Positions 10,716 through 23,421 of a stretch of 64,000 bases of DNA are shown one piece after another. How positions within the stretch are numbered: position 1 is the stretch's first letter; each line of letters starts with the position of its first letter. Source of the stretch: Sparassis latifolia (Eukaryota; Basidiomycota; Agaricomycetes; Polyporales; Sparassidaceae); the NCBI GenBank assembly GCA_018466975.1, contig CM031558.1, forward strand, positions 310,001 through 374,000, read 5' to 3'. The notes below the pieces were generated by a model. That model did no database searches and had not been told where the DNA came from. It was given only the letters and a program-made list of their open reading frames with translations. The position numbers and the translations under genes were made by a program.

Positions 10716-12741
10716 TGTATTGCTGCATGTGACCGCGTCATTCCGCGACCTGCCAATAAGTGCAATCCACAACAAAGGTACGTACACCGAGTATACGGGG
10801 CCGCATAATATGCGTAATAAGGGATGAGTGACTGCGTTATTTTTGAGTCTGAGTACGCGGAGGTTGAAAGCCGTCAGCCATTCTCTGCGACTTCACGGGA
10901 TGGGCGCAGTACTTGCACAGGATTTCGTGGGCAGACAGACAGACAGCTGTTCTAGTATGAGTCAAAGAAGTTTCATAGATCACTAAGCACATACAAAGTC
11001 AGCGACTGTCTTTTCCTCTCCGGGTTCGAACGTTAAGCATTGGGATAACTCAGATTCCTTTCACCACAGTGAGCGCAGATTCAGCTGAAGAAAGATAGCT
11101 TTAATCAGTACACTATCTTTTGAAAATTTGTTGGGACGTACTTCTTTAGGCTTTAGGGCGAAAGGGTTGAGCAGAGCGAGTAGCTCGCCATTGCCCGAAA
11201 CCGCGAAAAAAGGTCGCGGAAGTTATTGAAAAGCTCAGGTGAAGCTTTCTCCTCGGAACAGGCAGCGCGAAACGTAGAAAGGTTGTGACATGCGTTTCTT
11301 AGCTGTTCTCAGCCGGCAGCTATGAATTACGCAATCATGTTTCCCAGGTCAGTGCCTCAACAACTTTGCCTGGGGAACGGAAGAGAGCTCAGTGAATCGA
11401 CGATAGGGTAGGACTGCTGCGCGTAACACCCCGCATCAGCGTACATTCAATCGAAAAGTTAGTCTAGTTCTCACCCTCTGAAGTCTGAAGGATAGAGTCG
11501 TTTACGCATAAGAATTGAAAGCTCCGTGCGGTCTCGTTCCATGATATTGAGGTTAAAAAAGGCAGCCACCACTGTCATTCACTCGGGGGAATAAGAAACT
11601 GCCGATGTCCGACAGCGTGAGCGAGGCATTGGTGACACATTCGCCAGCGTTTATGATCTTTAGATGTGTGATATTATGGAACCAAGGGCAAAAGCTGCTC
11701 GTCGATCGGCAGTGTGCGGAGACGAGGGAGCATAGTCCACGTCGAGAGTACTGGCAAAAGTGGAAGCGAGAACGGATCCCTCAATACGGGGCTGGTTCAC
11801 ACTAATTCACAAGTCAGTGATCACAACTGGAGCATATAGTTCTTCACAAGACAATTTGTCGGAAGAACGTCAACCGTGCATGCGGGGTATAGAAAGCAGA
11901 GCTGGGAGAGGAGTAATCCGCCGTCTGCGTATTTTGCTCCATATTTCGACGGGTAGCTTCAGATTGCGCCCGATGACTGTCTACGTGTCCGCCGCCTCGG
12001 TGAGTTAACACGTCCTCGCATGCCTAGCGTTGTACATGCCCAGTAATGGCAAAGATTCATGACGCGAAACGAGACTACGGTGATACCCACTCACTATCTG
12101 CGCTGCTGAGGCACCTCTAGCTGGCCAGCCAGTTCAAGCTATACAAGATTGTGGGTCAGTATTTGAGAACGCAGTACTAGTGTATGGAGGACGCCTTGTA
12201 CCTTGCTGAAATTTTTTGGGTAGACTGTGAGATTTCGCTCAGGATTGCGGCCCTTTCACATGTTGCCCATCTTTAATTGTCTTTCAGCAATGTGTTGATA
12301 AGAGAGTATTCTGTGTGCGGGGAAGAGATGAAGAATTTTACTAGGAGACGGGGTAATTCCTCGAGGGCCGAGCTTGTTGGATCAGATAAACTTCGCGAAG
12401 AATTCGACCCATGGGTGCAACCAGTGTTCAAGGAGCTCGGTCAGGCTACACAGATATCGCGTATCCAACTGCTCGCTCATCGAAATTTCGTGAAAAGTGT
12501 CGACTCAGTGACAGTTAGTCTTAAATAAACACTTATATCAACACGTGACGTCGTCGAGGGGCACAAGAAATGCTTCCGCATTTCACGAAAGTTCCGCTTC
12601 GCACTTACGTTCTAAGGGGTAACGCATAGCCCACGACTCTGGTCAAAAATCAGGAGAAACGAATATGTTCGTACACTGGCATACACATCGATCGATCGTG
12701 GTCGACAACAAGTACAAGCTGTTGGGAGATGGCGTGTGCCT
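10716..12741. other. About 2 kb without a recognisable gene
   Basis: Only short frames occur here, such as 11605-11805 and 12277-12528. None resembles a known family or forms a convincing spliced product. A short GACA run is at about 10932. No inverted repeat or terminal repeat was recognised, and the T-loop-like GGGTTCGAAC near 11020 lacks pairing flanks. Confidence 0.4.
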
Positions 12742-14930
12742 TCACGTCGTAGACCCTGCGACATGTTGGACAACTTCGTCCCACACCACACCTACAGGCA
12801 CTCTCACCTCCCACTCCGCTGCCAAAGTGGTCGTCTTCCCAGCTGCAAGCCCACCGAACCACTCGAACTTGCCCTCGCTCTCCCCACCCTTTCCGTCCAT
12901 GGCCTTGCTCCAGCGCACCTTCCAACCCGGTAGGACCTTCTTGGAGTCACCAGCGTCGGTGACGGCGACCTCCTCTCCCTCCTTCGCAGTGGCAAGCCCC
13001 TCAGGCTGCTTCAGCACGACCTTGAACTGCTCGTCCTCCGTAGTTGGGATGGCCTCGCGGACGACAAGCGTGGGGATGTCGGACGTGTGCCTATTCTCCA
13101 CCTTGGCGCGCACGGTGACCGTCGTTTTCTTGGTGGTGTCCGCGAACGCACGTTGCTCTTCTTTGATAGTTTTTCTCGAGCGCTCGTATGTAACACGCAA
13201 GGAGGTGTCCACGCCGAGCGTGCAAGTGAAACTGTCGTTCGTCCCTGTGGACTACGAAGACGTGTCAATTGTCCAAGCTGTTACTATGAAGAATCGTACC
13301 GCAGCATACCTGAAGCGCAAACTTGGAGACGTAGCTGTCGTCCAGCAGCACGCTGACCGAACCAGGCAGTAAATTGTACTCGCTCGTGTTCTTTATCTTG
13401 GCCTCGATGAACACCGCCGCACGCACGCGCGGGACGCAGACGTGTGACATCTCCGCCGAGAAGTCCAATGCAGCGACAAAGACTTTGTGGGCGACGCCAT
13501 CGCTCGGAATAGTCGCAGAGCCCTCGACGCGGTATGCGGTCGCCAGCGGACTCGAACGAACGACCGCCGCCGAGCCCTCGGTGATGGGCCCATCCTGCGA
13601 TGCGACACGCTCTGCTTCGCTTTCTCCGGCTTCTACGAAGGTGAACTCGCCATTCTGGTCCAACGCAGCTGGTATACCTTGACCGGCCGCAATGCCGCCG
13701 CCAAGGGCTGCCGCGGCGGGCTGTGGGTTCACAGCGTCTTCTGTAGGATTCGCATAGGAAGCTCGGCCTCTCGAACGAATGGAGTGATCGGTCATGGAAG
13801 CCACGCCTCGCGCAGCGGCACCAACGCCTGGAGGTCCGAAAGTCGTGGTGGAAGGTTGCTGGGTTTGCTGGTTTTCAGCTACAGCTTGAGAAGGAACTTG
13901 GCCATCGGGAAACCCGAGTTTGTTATAATTCTGACCCTGTAACGTTCAACGTTCTGTAAAAGCTTGGAAACAGGGATAATTCTAACGGTTACCTGGATCT
14001 GGGGGACGCTCATGAAGGGCGACCGCTTGCGCAATTTGAGCAACTTGATGTCCGGGATACTCGCGTTACGCAGAGCCTGCGAACTGCTTGTGCTCAACGT
14101 CAAAGTGGAGTTCGTCCAGTGCTCCCCGTCGACTGAATTATGCGCGCACGATAATGGAGGGAGACAGAGGGCGCAGGCTGTCCGTTTACGGTTGTCGCGT
14201 ACAGATCGTAACAAGGTTCCCAGCTTGCTCCAGTTACCACTGACGAGGCCAGAATACTGTCAGTACGCTGCACATGCGGAAGAAGACATGACTCACAATA
14301 CATAAGTTTGAGTTCCACCGTGCAGTCGCTCTTAGCCACGATGACAACAGCGACATGACCACAAGCTTCGCCTTGCTTCTTTCCCATTTCTTCCCATATC
14401 AACGTGTCTAGGTCAAGAATGCGCTCGGTGAGATCGCTAATATTCTGGACTCCATCCTTCTCGCGTGTAGAGAAGGTATCTAAGAACTCCAAGGCGTCGT
14501 CTGGTGTGACGTACTGACTGGAAAGCGTCTGTGAGTAGCTGGAAAGGAAGCGTGCCTCCGACAGCAAAACTCTTCTCTCGTCCTCGAGCGACTTCTTCTT
14601 GCGCTTTAGCTCACGGATGGAGTCAGATGCGTCAGCGTCACCGAACGAAGCGCTCTTCTTGATCGTGGATACGACGTCGAAAAGACGAGCTCCACTGCCG
14701 AGCCCTGTGACTCTGACGGACTCTGTGTCGATGCAGCTTGGCAGACCAGTAATTTCAACGGTGTTCTGACCCGCCTGACCATAGCGTTAGTCGTTAAGCT
14801 AACCAATGTTGCCTACGAAACTCACCGTCAAGTCAAGAGAAAATATACGACCAACTTCCGCTGTGGAAGACTGGAAGACAGTCACAGACTTGACGGGGTG
14901 CTGAGAGACGTTCACTTTGATAGAGGTCAT
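12742..14930 (-). CDS. Mucoidy inhibitor A-like protein (DUF4140/DUF4139)
   Basis: Five or so exons run from the ATG at 14930 (MTSIKVNVSQHPVKSVTVF) to the stop at 12742. The N-terminal part fits DUF4140: AGQNTVEITGLPSCI, then VVSTIKKSASFGD. A coiled-coil stretch follows (ELKRKKKSLEDERRVLLSEA). The DUF4139 half has TGASWEPCYDLYATT, LHYRARIIQSTGEHW, NSTLTLSTSS and, near the end, GVDTSLRVTYERSRKTIKEE, LVVREAIPTTED and WEVRVPVGVVWDEVV. A low-complexity Ala/Gly/Pro linker separates the halves. The name comes from a bacterial protein that suppresses mucoidy; fungal homologs are conserved but uncharacterised, so no function is claimed. No frame break was seen across introns. Confidence 0.85.
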
Positions 14931-15798
14931 GGTGAATAGGGGGAAGGCCGTGAGAGGCCCCAGGCTTGTTGAACCCCCTCATATATGCGACGAAGTTAGG
15001 GGTGCGCGGATGGCAGAGCTGGCTGCGGATCCGCTTGTTAAGTGGACGCACGTCCAAGTCGTAAGATCGAAGCATCTCATCTTCCGAAATATGTCAAAGA
15101 TATACCAAACCGAGCTCATACGTGATCCGAAAGCTACTCGAAGCAAGATGAGGAATGGCATTAAACGAAGCTGAAGCTTTGCAGACCGAAGCAGAAAGCA
15201 TTTCATGTTATGATCCTCGCCTTCAAGTTGTGGCGCGGGGAGGTCGAGGCCAATGCTGGCGGGGAGATAAGATTAGATCGTAGCCTCTCGTTTCGCGATC
15301 TCCGCCTTCTACTTAGCTTCGACCCATTCGCCTCCGTTTCCCAGAAAATTTGCGCTAGCTGGACCCATCGGTATTTCAGGAGAAGAGGGCAGACCTTGGA
15401 CGAGGCAATTTGTCTGACATGCTACATACTACATTGTTCAAATCACCAGGATCTCTACATTAACCATTCCAAAGTAGACGAGAGCCCTCTGCCCGTCACG
15501 ATGCTCGGGCGGAGAGAGATATAATCCTACTTTACGCATACATATAACTAGTACACATCGCACATCGGAGCACAGCCAGAGAAAAACAACCGTTGACTCT
15601 AATTCTTATACATCAACTTGCTCCACGCCGGACAATGAACGAAGTTTACACTCACATTACTCCTGGGTTTTAATGCCCACGCCGATGACCAAATAACAAC
15701 GGAGATGCTTTGTTAAGGTTTCAGGTATGCAGATTGTACCCTTACCGACCACCCAGAGCTGATGGCCGAGGATGGGGTGTAAGCATGACAATAATAAT
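14931..15798. other. Intergenic region
   Basis: This region contains the presumed promoter of the MuiA-like gene and the 3' end of POP5. Short frames such as 14979-15206 (minus) and 15210-15524 (plus) show no recognisable domain and are not called. Confidence 0.35.
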
Positions 15799-16571
15799 TC
15801 AGTCTTGCAAGGCGTCGATTTCTTGTGTGCTTGTCTGTAGGTATTCCTCATACGAGTCCTGGTATGCTGCTATTCCAAGTGGCTTCAAATGTATCAAACC
15901 GTCCACACGAATAGACGTGCAGAAACCATACCTGGCGTTTTCGCCCGCGCCCTGTAACGTGCGATGACTTCTCTGCTATGCCGGATCGCAGCGAGTTGTG
16001 CATGTCTGATGGTTCCTGAGCAGCAGTCAACCCTCGAGAAGCGGCTACGAACGGAACAGAAAACATATCGGCGTACCGGAAACGTGTATGACATTCGGCA
16101 CGTATCTCTGTCCATCTATCGCTGTAAGTAGCGTAACACCCGCCCATGCGATGCGGTGCTGGTCGCGACCCACGCGGATGATGCAAACATTCGTTCGAGG
16201 GGAGAAGTATTTGACTGCGTGGATAACAAATCAATGGACAAAGTCATCGGAATGGGAGTGCAAGAGACTACGGTCAATGTAAAGTAAAGGATGCGAGGAC
16301 GTACTGCTAAGGGAAGCACCGACTGCTCCCCATCCTGTATCCCCGAAATGAATGATGATACTCTGCTTCAGCGCAGACCAGATCTGTTTGCTGTTCATCT
16401 CACTAGCCCCAGAAGTGACGCTGGGGGCATCTAGTTCTACCACTGCAGCAGGGGATCGCGAGCAGGGAATGAACTCGACGAGTAACCACCGGTTCTGCAC
16501 GATTCAGGAATATATTTCGGTATAGCTGTAGAGTGGTAGCTAAAAGAACACCATACCTTGAATCGAACCAT
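15799..16571 (-). CDS. POP5: Ribonuclease P/MRP protein subunit POP5
   Basis: POP5 is a protein subunit of RNase P and RNase MRP, which process pre-tRNA and pre-rRNA in the nucleus. A 15-nt first exon (MVRFK, start 16571) splices to NRWLLVEFIP, giving the family's N-terminal VRFKNRWLLVEF signature. Then come WSALKQSIIIHFGDTGWGAV, KYFSPRTNVCIIRVGRD, VIHVSG and, after another intron, TIRHAQLAAIRHSREVI. The last exon uses the acceptor before CATACCAGG and encodes an acidic tail (AYQDSYEEYLQTSTQEIDAL) ending at 15799. Such an acidic C-terminus is usual for POP5, so this splice is preferred over reading through to an earlier stop. All introns keep frame. Confidence 0.9.
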
Positions 16572-17085
16572 TACTGCGCAAAAGTAACAAGTAAGTGGCG
16601 CTGAGCGGAGCGCTGGACCTGAGCAAAGAGCATACTTACGGGCGCTTATATCGCAGACTTTGGGAGGGGGGGGGCCGCGGGACGAATCATCAATGTATCC
16701 GACAACGAATCAAATAGTCAACGATGCAGAAACGTCAAATGTGACCATATCATAGTCAGTGAGTGGTTTGATTTTTTTGAGCATAGATGCAGCGATCTAT
16801 AGAGTCAGACGTCAAACTCTAGATTTCGCACTCAGGGAGAATACGATAGGTGATGTTGTCGAATCGTAATCGTGAAAAAGTGCATTATGCAAGCCATATG
16901 AAAGTACAACATACGACGAAAAAGGTAAATAACCATCATTTTGAAAGTAAGGAAAAAGAGATGAGGATAACTTAGTGCAATGAGAAAAGTACTGTCCAGA
17001 GGGAGGTGATGGATGGTCCACGAAGAGAACAATTGAAAGAGAAAAGTGGCGTAGCGTCGAAACCGATCATGATGAAGGCGACGGC
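16572..17085. other. Intergenic region with a G9 run
   Basis: No gene is supported here. A run of nine G lies at 16666-16674. The rest is AT-richer than its surroundings with short frames only. Confidence 0.35.
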
Positions 17086-17887
17086 CTACAAGTCGTCCCA
17101 CAAGAGGTCATCAATTACTTGGCGCCAATCAGTGGCAAGGTCGTCCTTCCATCCCCCACCTCTCTCCATCAGCGGTGACGCTGCTATAAGGCTACTGTCA
17201 GAACAGCCACCTGTCTTGTGTCCCGACGATTGGCTACGTTCGCTACCCGGGAGATGTGTAGCGTGAGGCGGTGTTTGAACAGGTGTCACAGTGCGGTGGG
17301 CTGAGAATACGGGGCTGTCGGCTACGGGGGGTGCTGTGGCTGTCGCATCGGAGGCGAGCTCTGGGCCAGGAGAACAAGTGTCGATGAGATTGCGGCGGAA
17401 GGTTGGAGGGGACAGAGGAGATATTTGTTCTGGGGATGCCCCCAGTAACGTTTCAGCGGCGTCATCAACATCACTGGAGTTGCCACCTTCAGTGATGATC
17501 GGCCAACAATGGAAGCGCTGTGACAAACCGTGGAAGGCATACACTCAGGGAGCGCGCCCGCCTGCGAGCCCTCGGCTCGTCCCAGGGATCGGTGGGGGAC
17601 TCTGTACCCTGTCTTGCAGCTATGGTGAGTGGCCTGGAAGGTCCCGCGTGTGGTCGACCCGTGAACGAAGGGCGCCGAGCATTGCTCGAGGGGGAGGAGT
17701 GCACGTCGTCTGGCGCAGGAATTGGTGGAAGCGATGGAGACCTTTCGTGGATGGGAGACATAGATGGCCGTGTCCATTTTCGTGGAGGAGTGATCACCGC
17801 TAAGGACGCCCGTCTGTGCCCATTCTTCCTCGAACTCTTTGTCGAGACTGCCACGAATCCGGAGAAGAAAAGGTTCGAATAGTCCAT
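17086..17887 (-). CDS. Hypothetical disordered protein
   Basis: Family not recognised. The reading starts at MDYSNLFFSGFVAVSTK (17887), runs through a Ser/Pro/Arg-rich region (KWTRPSMSPIHERSPSLPP) and splices from RARSLS to GNSSDVDDAAETLLG across an intron beginning GTATGCC near 17545. It ends with MERGGGWKDDLATDWRQVID and LLWDDL before the stop at 17086. The composition predicts mostly disorder with an ordered acidic/Trp tail. Long overlapping frames on the plus strand are probably shadows. An upstream exon may exist, because a coding-like stretch lies at 18230-18480 on the same strand. Confidence 0.5.
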
Positions 17888-18520
17888 AGAACAGTCGAAC
17901 AAGAGCGTGTCGCGGATGGTCGACTGCGCAGTGCGGTATGGAATCATGGGATGGCGATCAGCTCACGTTTTAAGAGAGGGGATGCAGCCGCAGTAGCGGT
18001 GACTATCAGTAGCGATGGAAGCACAGAACGGTGGAGGCTGTACAGCCGTCAGATGAAGCACCCGTTGACACCCCGCCACGGTGAGAACAAGCCCACCTGC
18101 TAGACTATCAGTTCTCGATTGACGGAGAAACCGGGGTGACCAGAACAAGGCAGCGTGAACAACGCCAACGAAGGTGATGCCAGCGACTATGGACCCCTTG
18201 TAATGATCCGGGATTCCTAGACCCGCCAACCGCTAACAAATCACTGGCCAATAAAACAGCGGCGTGTTCTTCCGCGGACGAAAGACTACTTTGAGGCATC
18301 GTTTGCAAAACATCAACGAATTGTTGGTCTAACCAGTCATACAAGGTATTCGATTCCGGCAACAACGGCGCTGGATACGTACACACACGGCGTCAGTGAC
18401 ATCGAGATCATTCGCAAAACTCACAAAATTATCCGTCAAATCTGAGATAGTTGCTGTTTGTTCTGCTCGTGAGAGTTAAAGTTCCCTCACGTACACAATC
18501 GGACTCGCGCAGGCGAAGTG
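17888..18520 (-). other. Coding-like stretch, structure unresolved
   Basis: On the minus strand, 18480-18230 can be read as ISDLTDNFVSFANDLDVTDA continuing to NTLYDWLDQQFVDVLQTMPQ. This looks like protein. A different frame at 18230-18110 gives a hydrophobic segment (GSIVAGITFVGVVHAALFW) that could be membrane spanning. I could not join these with standard splice sites, nor link them firmly to the gene at 17086-17887. They may be 5' exons of that gene or a separate gene with a frame break. Confidence 0.3.
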
Positions 18521-19044
18521 ATGCTCATGTCATCACAAATTCACGCTTGTGACGAAACATGCGCCGAAGCAGAGAAGAGAAGCTACGGAGCATGCGGTCA
18601 ATCCTCCAGTACAAGAGTACTTACCACCATGAGCATGCACTGCTCCCATCCACGTCAATGTCAATCAATAATGTCCGAACAACAACAGAGAATGGCATAT
18701 GCAACGCTGGCTGTCAGAGACGAATGGTCTGTGCAGGACAGAAAGTTGTGTGTGCATTAATATCGTGATCACTGATAACACAATAAACGATCCTATATCA
18801 GTCGAATTTCTGTTTAATAATTAGTCATTTCTTCCAGCGTCAACACGCACCTTCCTCGCACCAAACTCTGGAGAAACCTTCCAGCCCGCAAACTCACATG
18901 CGGATATATTCCAGCGTGGCTCGCAGTAGAATAAGATACTCTTGCACGCCCAGGACGGTAATTTCAAATAACGCCTCATTGAATCCCCATCCAGTGTCCT
19001 AAACATCCTGTGTGTCGCACGTTGGAGGGTGTTCTAAATGATCG
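18521..19044. other. Intergenic region
   Basis: No supported gene or repeat. It contains the 3' flank of COA6. Confidence 0.35.
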
Positions 19045-19378
19045 CTATAGCCTTGAAGCTCGATCCTGGTTGCTCTTCTGCGTGAGAATCCCTTGTTGCT
19101 GCTCCGCAAGTACTCGACGCTGGTTGAAGTAGTCAATCTTCAAAACAAATTAGACCAAAATGCGGAGCACTTTCAACGCCACGTACCCAGCTCTTTGCAC
19201 AACTTTGTTCATAAGCTGTTTTCGATGCGGCACAGATGCTACCCTCTTCTCCTGGCTTTACAATACCGGCGCCATCAAGGCATGTAAAATAGGCGTCCCT
19301 GTTCTCCCAACACTTCTGTCGGTCTTTCCTGGACGCTGGGTCGGGTTTCGTCGACTCCACACCACCAAACCAGCCCAT
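19045..19378 (-). CDS. COA6: Cytochrome c oxidase assembly factor 6
   Basis: COA6 is a small twin-Cys protein of the mitochondrial intermembrane space needed for copper delivery to cytochrome c oxidase subunit II. The 94-residue product starts MGWFGGVESTKPD at 19378. C23 and C33 form CX9C (CWENRDAYFTC), and C49 and C60 form CX10C (CAASKTAYEQSC). This is the CX9C/CX10C pattern of COA6 rather than the double CX9C of COX6B. One intron, starting GTACGTG after KSW, joins to IDYFNQRRVL, matching the family's SW-x-x-YF-x-x-RR end. The gene is divergent from the TBC gene with only 177 bp between the starts. Confidence 0.92.
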
Positions 19379-19555
19379 TTAAGAAGAAGGATTCAGAGAG
19401 GAGATCACAATGAGGGTATCTGAACAGTGAATTCCGTCGTGGCGTAGACTTATGGCCGGTCACGTGCCTCCAATCGGAATCGGAATCGGCTGCGACCTCG
19501 ATCTACTAGCATGCTACTGAACTTCTAAGTACCTTTACTCTACACTGCCTGATTC
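19379..19555. promoter_or_regulatory. Short divergent promoter with CACGTG
   Basis: The 177 bp between COA6 and the TBC gene must contain both promoters. It holds GGTCACGTGCC at about 19457-19467, which includes the E-box core, followed by a short repeat of CGGAAT. Regulation by this site is inference. Confidence 0.45.
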
Positions 19556-22500
19556 ATGGCGTCGACATCGTCTGCGGCGGTGACGACGCCTACGCATTTG
19601 CACCCATTGTCGTTCGATGAACCGTCTCGAGGACGTCGGTCTCGGGCCAAGAACTCCGTCGAAGAGACGAGGCCGGCCACAAGCTACTTTGACCTCAAAG
19701 CGCAACTGGAGAACAGTGCGGAGAAACAAACGAAGAACACGAATGCCAGCTGGGATGGCAGTGTTCGCGGATATGGTAAGGGGGGCAAGCGGAAGTCAGT
19801 GGTACCCGGTATCGACCAACAAACGGCAGACTGACTGATCGTGTGCTTAACAGGTCGATCAAGCCCGCGCCGCTCATCGTCGTGGAATCGACCAGCGGGA
19901 CCATCCTTTCACCTACAACGATGCAGTACGATGGCCTTCACGGTCTATTCGCGGAGACGAACGGCGACGCAGGACCGATCCCCGAGTTACAGGTGCTGCA
20001 TACGAAATGGCACGAATATTCTGACGAAGCGATTAAGTCGACGGTGTCAGGCTACAGCGCAATCGCATCTCCGTCATACGTGGCTAACCACCCGTACCAC
20101 TCCGTGATCCGCATCCTGTCCTCGGCGGTGCACCGCCTGTCGCGTGCGCGGCAGGAGCTGGAGGAGAGCCGGCAGATGCTGCTGGAAAAGGATGCGGCGC
20201 GGCGGGAGCGCGCTCAAGCGTTGATACGAGAACTTCAGCCGTCGGAGAAGGACGTAGGGAAGCGGTTGCTTCAGTCTTTGTTCCCGGACGACGACGACGA
20301 GGACCATCGCGTGCAGCGGAAGCACAGCGAGGTGGTGAGCGTTCGTGTCTCCTGCGAGAGCCCATGTACTAACGATGGCGACTTGAAGTCGCTTTCCGAG
20401 TCACTAACGGAGGCGATCGAGGACGAGGCACCGTTGGCGAGGTCTGTTCCCGACGACCACATCACGCCCGCGGTGCCCTCCGTTGCAAGTGAAGAAGAAG
20501 TCTCCATTTCAAATCTAGGTCCGTCGGCAGAGAATCCTTCCTCCGACCAGCAGTCCGGGAGCCCAGACGACGAGACGAAGTTGGGGCGGCCCTCGATCGG
20601 GGACTGGATGGGAACGTGGTGGGTGAAAGGCAAGCAAAACGGGCGTGGGCCATTGCTTCCTCAACTTGGCGTGGCACAGGATGCTGGGAAGGAAGGCCAC
20701 GCGAGCTCGTCTCAGACACCCTCCAGCGAGGCGTCTCCACTGCCGTCTGCACCTCAGACTCCCAATAGGGCTGCACGGCGCAAAGCGAGCAGGAGCGTAT
20801 TCGGTACGCTGGGATTCTCGTTGCTTAATCCTTCTGTGAGTTCGCTCGGGTCTCGGAAGAGGCGCAACATGTCCGTGACCGATATCGCCGCGTTCGAGCC
20901 GCGTACAGAGACCGACGTGTTCAAGACACGCTCTGCCGCGACGTCGCCGTCGCGAAGCGCGTTCACGACACCCCCGCGGGAGGTATCCCCGCCTCCAGTA
21001 GCGTCTTCGTCATCCACGCTCGCACCGTCGATGTCGATGTCGGACCAGAAGCCACCCCAGGGATCGTCGCTGCGTGCGATCCTGCAGGCCACTCGCGTCA
21101 TGACCTCTGATCCGGCCAGCGTTCTTGCTGATCAAGGGCGTGATACAAGCACCTTCATCGCGAACCTCGCGCTTGAGCTCGTACGCAATGCGCGAGAGGA
21201 AGGCGTCGAGTTCCGTGAAACCGCCAAGGAGAGGAAGGAGAGGAGGACGGACAAAGTTGACCACTACGATCCATACCCTACTCAACAGCCGCCTAGCCAT
21301 GACGCGGATCTCACACCGATAGTCAATCGTACATTCTCCAACGAGCAGGCGCGCAGACCAGCACAAGCGAGAAAGTCCAGTGTGAATATTCCCGGGTTTG
21401 CCTCTCCACTCTTTGGCTCCTTCATGGCTCAGCAGCAGAAAATATCTAACGTTGCCGGTGTTGTGCACAATCGTGCCTCTACCGATCCGTCGTCCGCAGC
21501 GAATACGCAGACGGGAACACCAGCATTACAAGCTACACCTTCCACGAAACCTGGGTCAGTCCCTCTGGAGTCGATCATCCCCATTAATGCGAAACCACCC
21601 ACGCAGTTTTTGTCGCGCACATACACTCCACTCACTTCACGAGATTTCCACTTTACTATTCCCCTTCCAGACACCGCCTCTGGGCTTTCCGTGTTGGACG
21701 AGCACAACTACGAGGGTATGACCGATCGGTATGGGTTCATCTATGACGTCTCGCAGTACGACGTTCTCCTGCTCATCCGCGCAAAGGAGTGCCAGAACAC
21801 TGCTCCTGCTTGTCTCACTGGGATTAAGATTGCCGACCGCAAGGAGGACAACAGCTGGCCGGACGAGAATGAGACACCCGAAGAGACGATCGAGATCGTG
21901 AAGGCACAGTGCGATTGCGAAGGTGGGGATGCCGCGGATACTGTCAGCGTGAACACATCGAGTACAAGGCAGACGTTGTACAGCATTCCCACCGCAGACT
22001 CAGTGTCGAACTCATCACAGGCATCTCGGGGCGCATCGCCGTCTTCTTCCAAAGGCAGGAGGCGAAGGACACTGATGGGCTCATCAGCGCCGAACGGCGC
22101 AGCTTCGAAGCGGAACAGCGCTATCCTCTCCGTAAATGCCGAGACACCTCGCCACGTTTGCATTCACACCATCCGTAGGCTGCTAGCTCAGTTGATTGAG
22201 ATACATGATCAGCGGCAGACCGCTCGGCGGAAAGAATGGGACGTCTTCCTAAAGCTCCGGAGCAATTCCACGAAGGGATTCTCCTCGACCTCGAGAGCGA
22301 TTGCATCGGGTGCAGGTGGCGGTGCGGCGGTACTGCTTGGACTCGACATTGCCTTGGAAGAGGATGAACTTTTACATACAGATGGTCTCATCGGTTTCGC
22401 TCAGCTTGGCCTTTCGTCTAATCGCGACGAGAAGAAAGAATTTGATAAACTCGTGAGGAATGGTATTCCTTTGATGTATCGTTCGAAGGCCTGGCTTGAG

Positions 22501-23421
22501 TGTAGCGGCGGGTTGGAAATGCGCGAGCCCGGCGTGTTCACTGACTTACTTTCCGAGGTGGACAGCGAGAACAGCGTAGCGAGAGAAATTGAGAAGGACG
22601 TTGGCAGGACCATGCCCCTCAATATTTTCTTCGGCAGGACCGGTGCAGGAGTAGACAAGCTACGGAAAGTGTTAATTGCTTACAGCCGGTTCGTTGCTTG
22701 TTTTTCTATAGTGATTGACTTATTTAGCCTCTCTAGGCGGAACACAGCGGTTGGGTATTGCCAAGGCATGAATCTTGTCGCGTCAACACTTCTGCTGGTA
22801 CATGCGGATGAGGAAGAGGCGTTCTGGGTACTCGCTGCAATGGTGGAGCGGATCCTTCCGGAGGATTTCTTTTCTCCTTCGCTCCTCAGCTCTCGCGCAT
22901 GCCCTCTTGTCCTCCTGGACTACGTGAAGGAATTAATGCCGAAGTTACATTCGCATTTGGCTGAGTTAGGAGTGGACTTGCCTGCAATCTGCTTCTCGTG
23001 GTTCCTCTCACTGTTTACAGATTGTCTGCCCGTAGAGGTGAGTATCGTCGGTCGTAATACGTCATATCGCTTGTCTCATATTTGCCTTAGACTTTGTTCA
23101 GAGTCTGGGATATCTTCCTGGTCGACGGCTTGGACGTGTTATTCCGCGTCGCCTTCGCCATCCTACATTCGAACGAGCAGGAATTGTTGCATTGCCAGTC
23201 CATTCCTGCCGTCTACGTCGCCCTCGAGAGTCTGCCCAACCGTATGTGGGAAGCCGACCAGCTGATGCAGGTATGTTCCGCAATCTTTTGTTGGCTGGTG
23301 CTAATATGTACATGCCCTTGCTTCCCAGTTTGAGTATGACCTTCGTCCTACCATCCTTCATGTAGAAATCGTAAGACGTCGCAACATTCACATCGCTGAG
23401 CTCAAGCAATGCATAGCGTAG
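19556..23421 (+). CDS. TBC domain Rab GTPase-activating protein
   Basis: A large plus-strand gene encoding roughly 1,150-1,200 residues. TBC proteins stimulate GTP hydrolysis by Rab GTPases in membrane traffic. Residues up to about 800 are mostly low complexity with a coiled-coil-like stretch (HRLSRARQELEESRQMLLEK). The TBC domain begins near 22440 (LVRNGIPLMYRSKAWLECSG). It carries the arginine finger motif IEKDVGRT and the glutamine finger motif GYCQGMN, then WFLSLFTDCLPVE and LFRVWDIFLVDGLDVLFRVA. Both catalytic residues are present. Introns lie near 22688-22738 (readable through in frame), 23039-23091 and 23272-23328. The 5' end is uncertain: the first exon from 19556 (YFDLKAQLENSAEK, SWDGSVRGYG) looks genuine, but the obvious intron does not join it in frame to the long exon from about 19855. 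Confidence 0.85.

Noticed and set aside
11018..11040. T-loop-like GGGTTCGAAC as a tRNA gene
   Set aside because: No 5-bp T-stem and no D-arm or acceptor stem could be paired around it.
12665..13372. 235-residue plus-strand frame
   Set aside because: Shadow of the MuiA-like gene on the other strand.
17291..17803. 170-residue plus-strand frame and overlapping frames
   Set aside because: Composition follows from the Ser/Pro-rich minus-strand gene; no domain.
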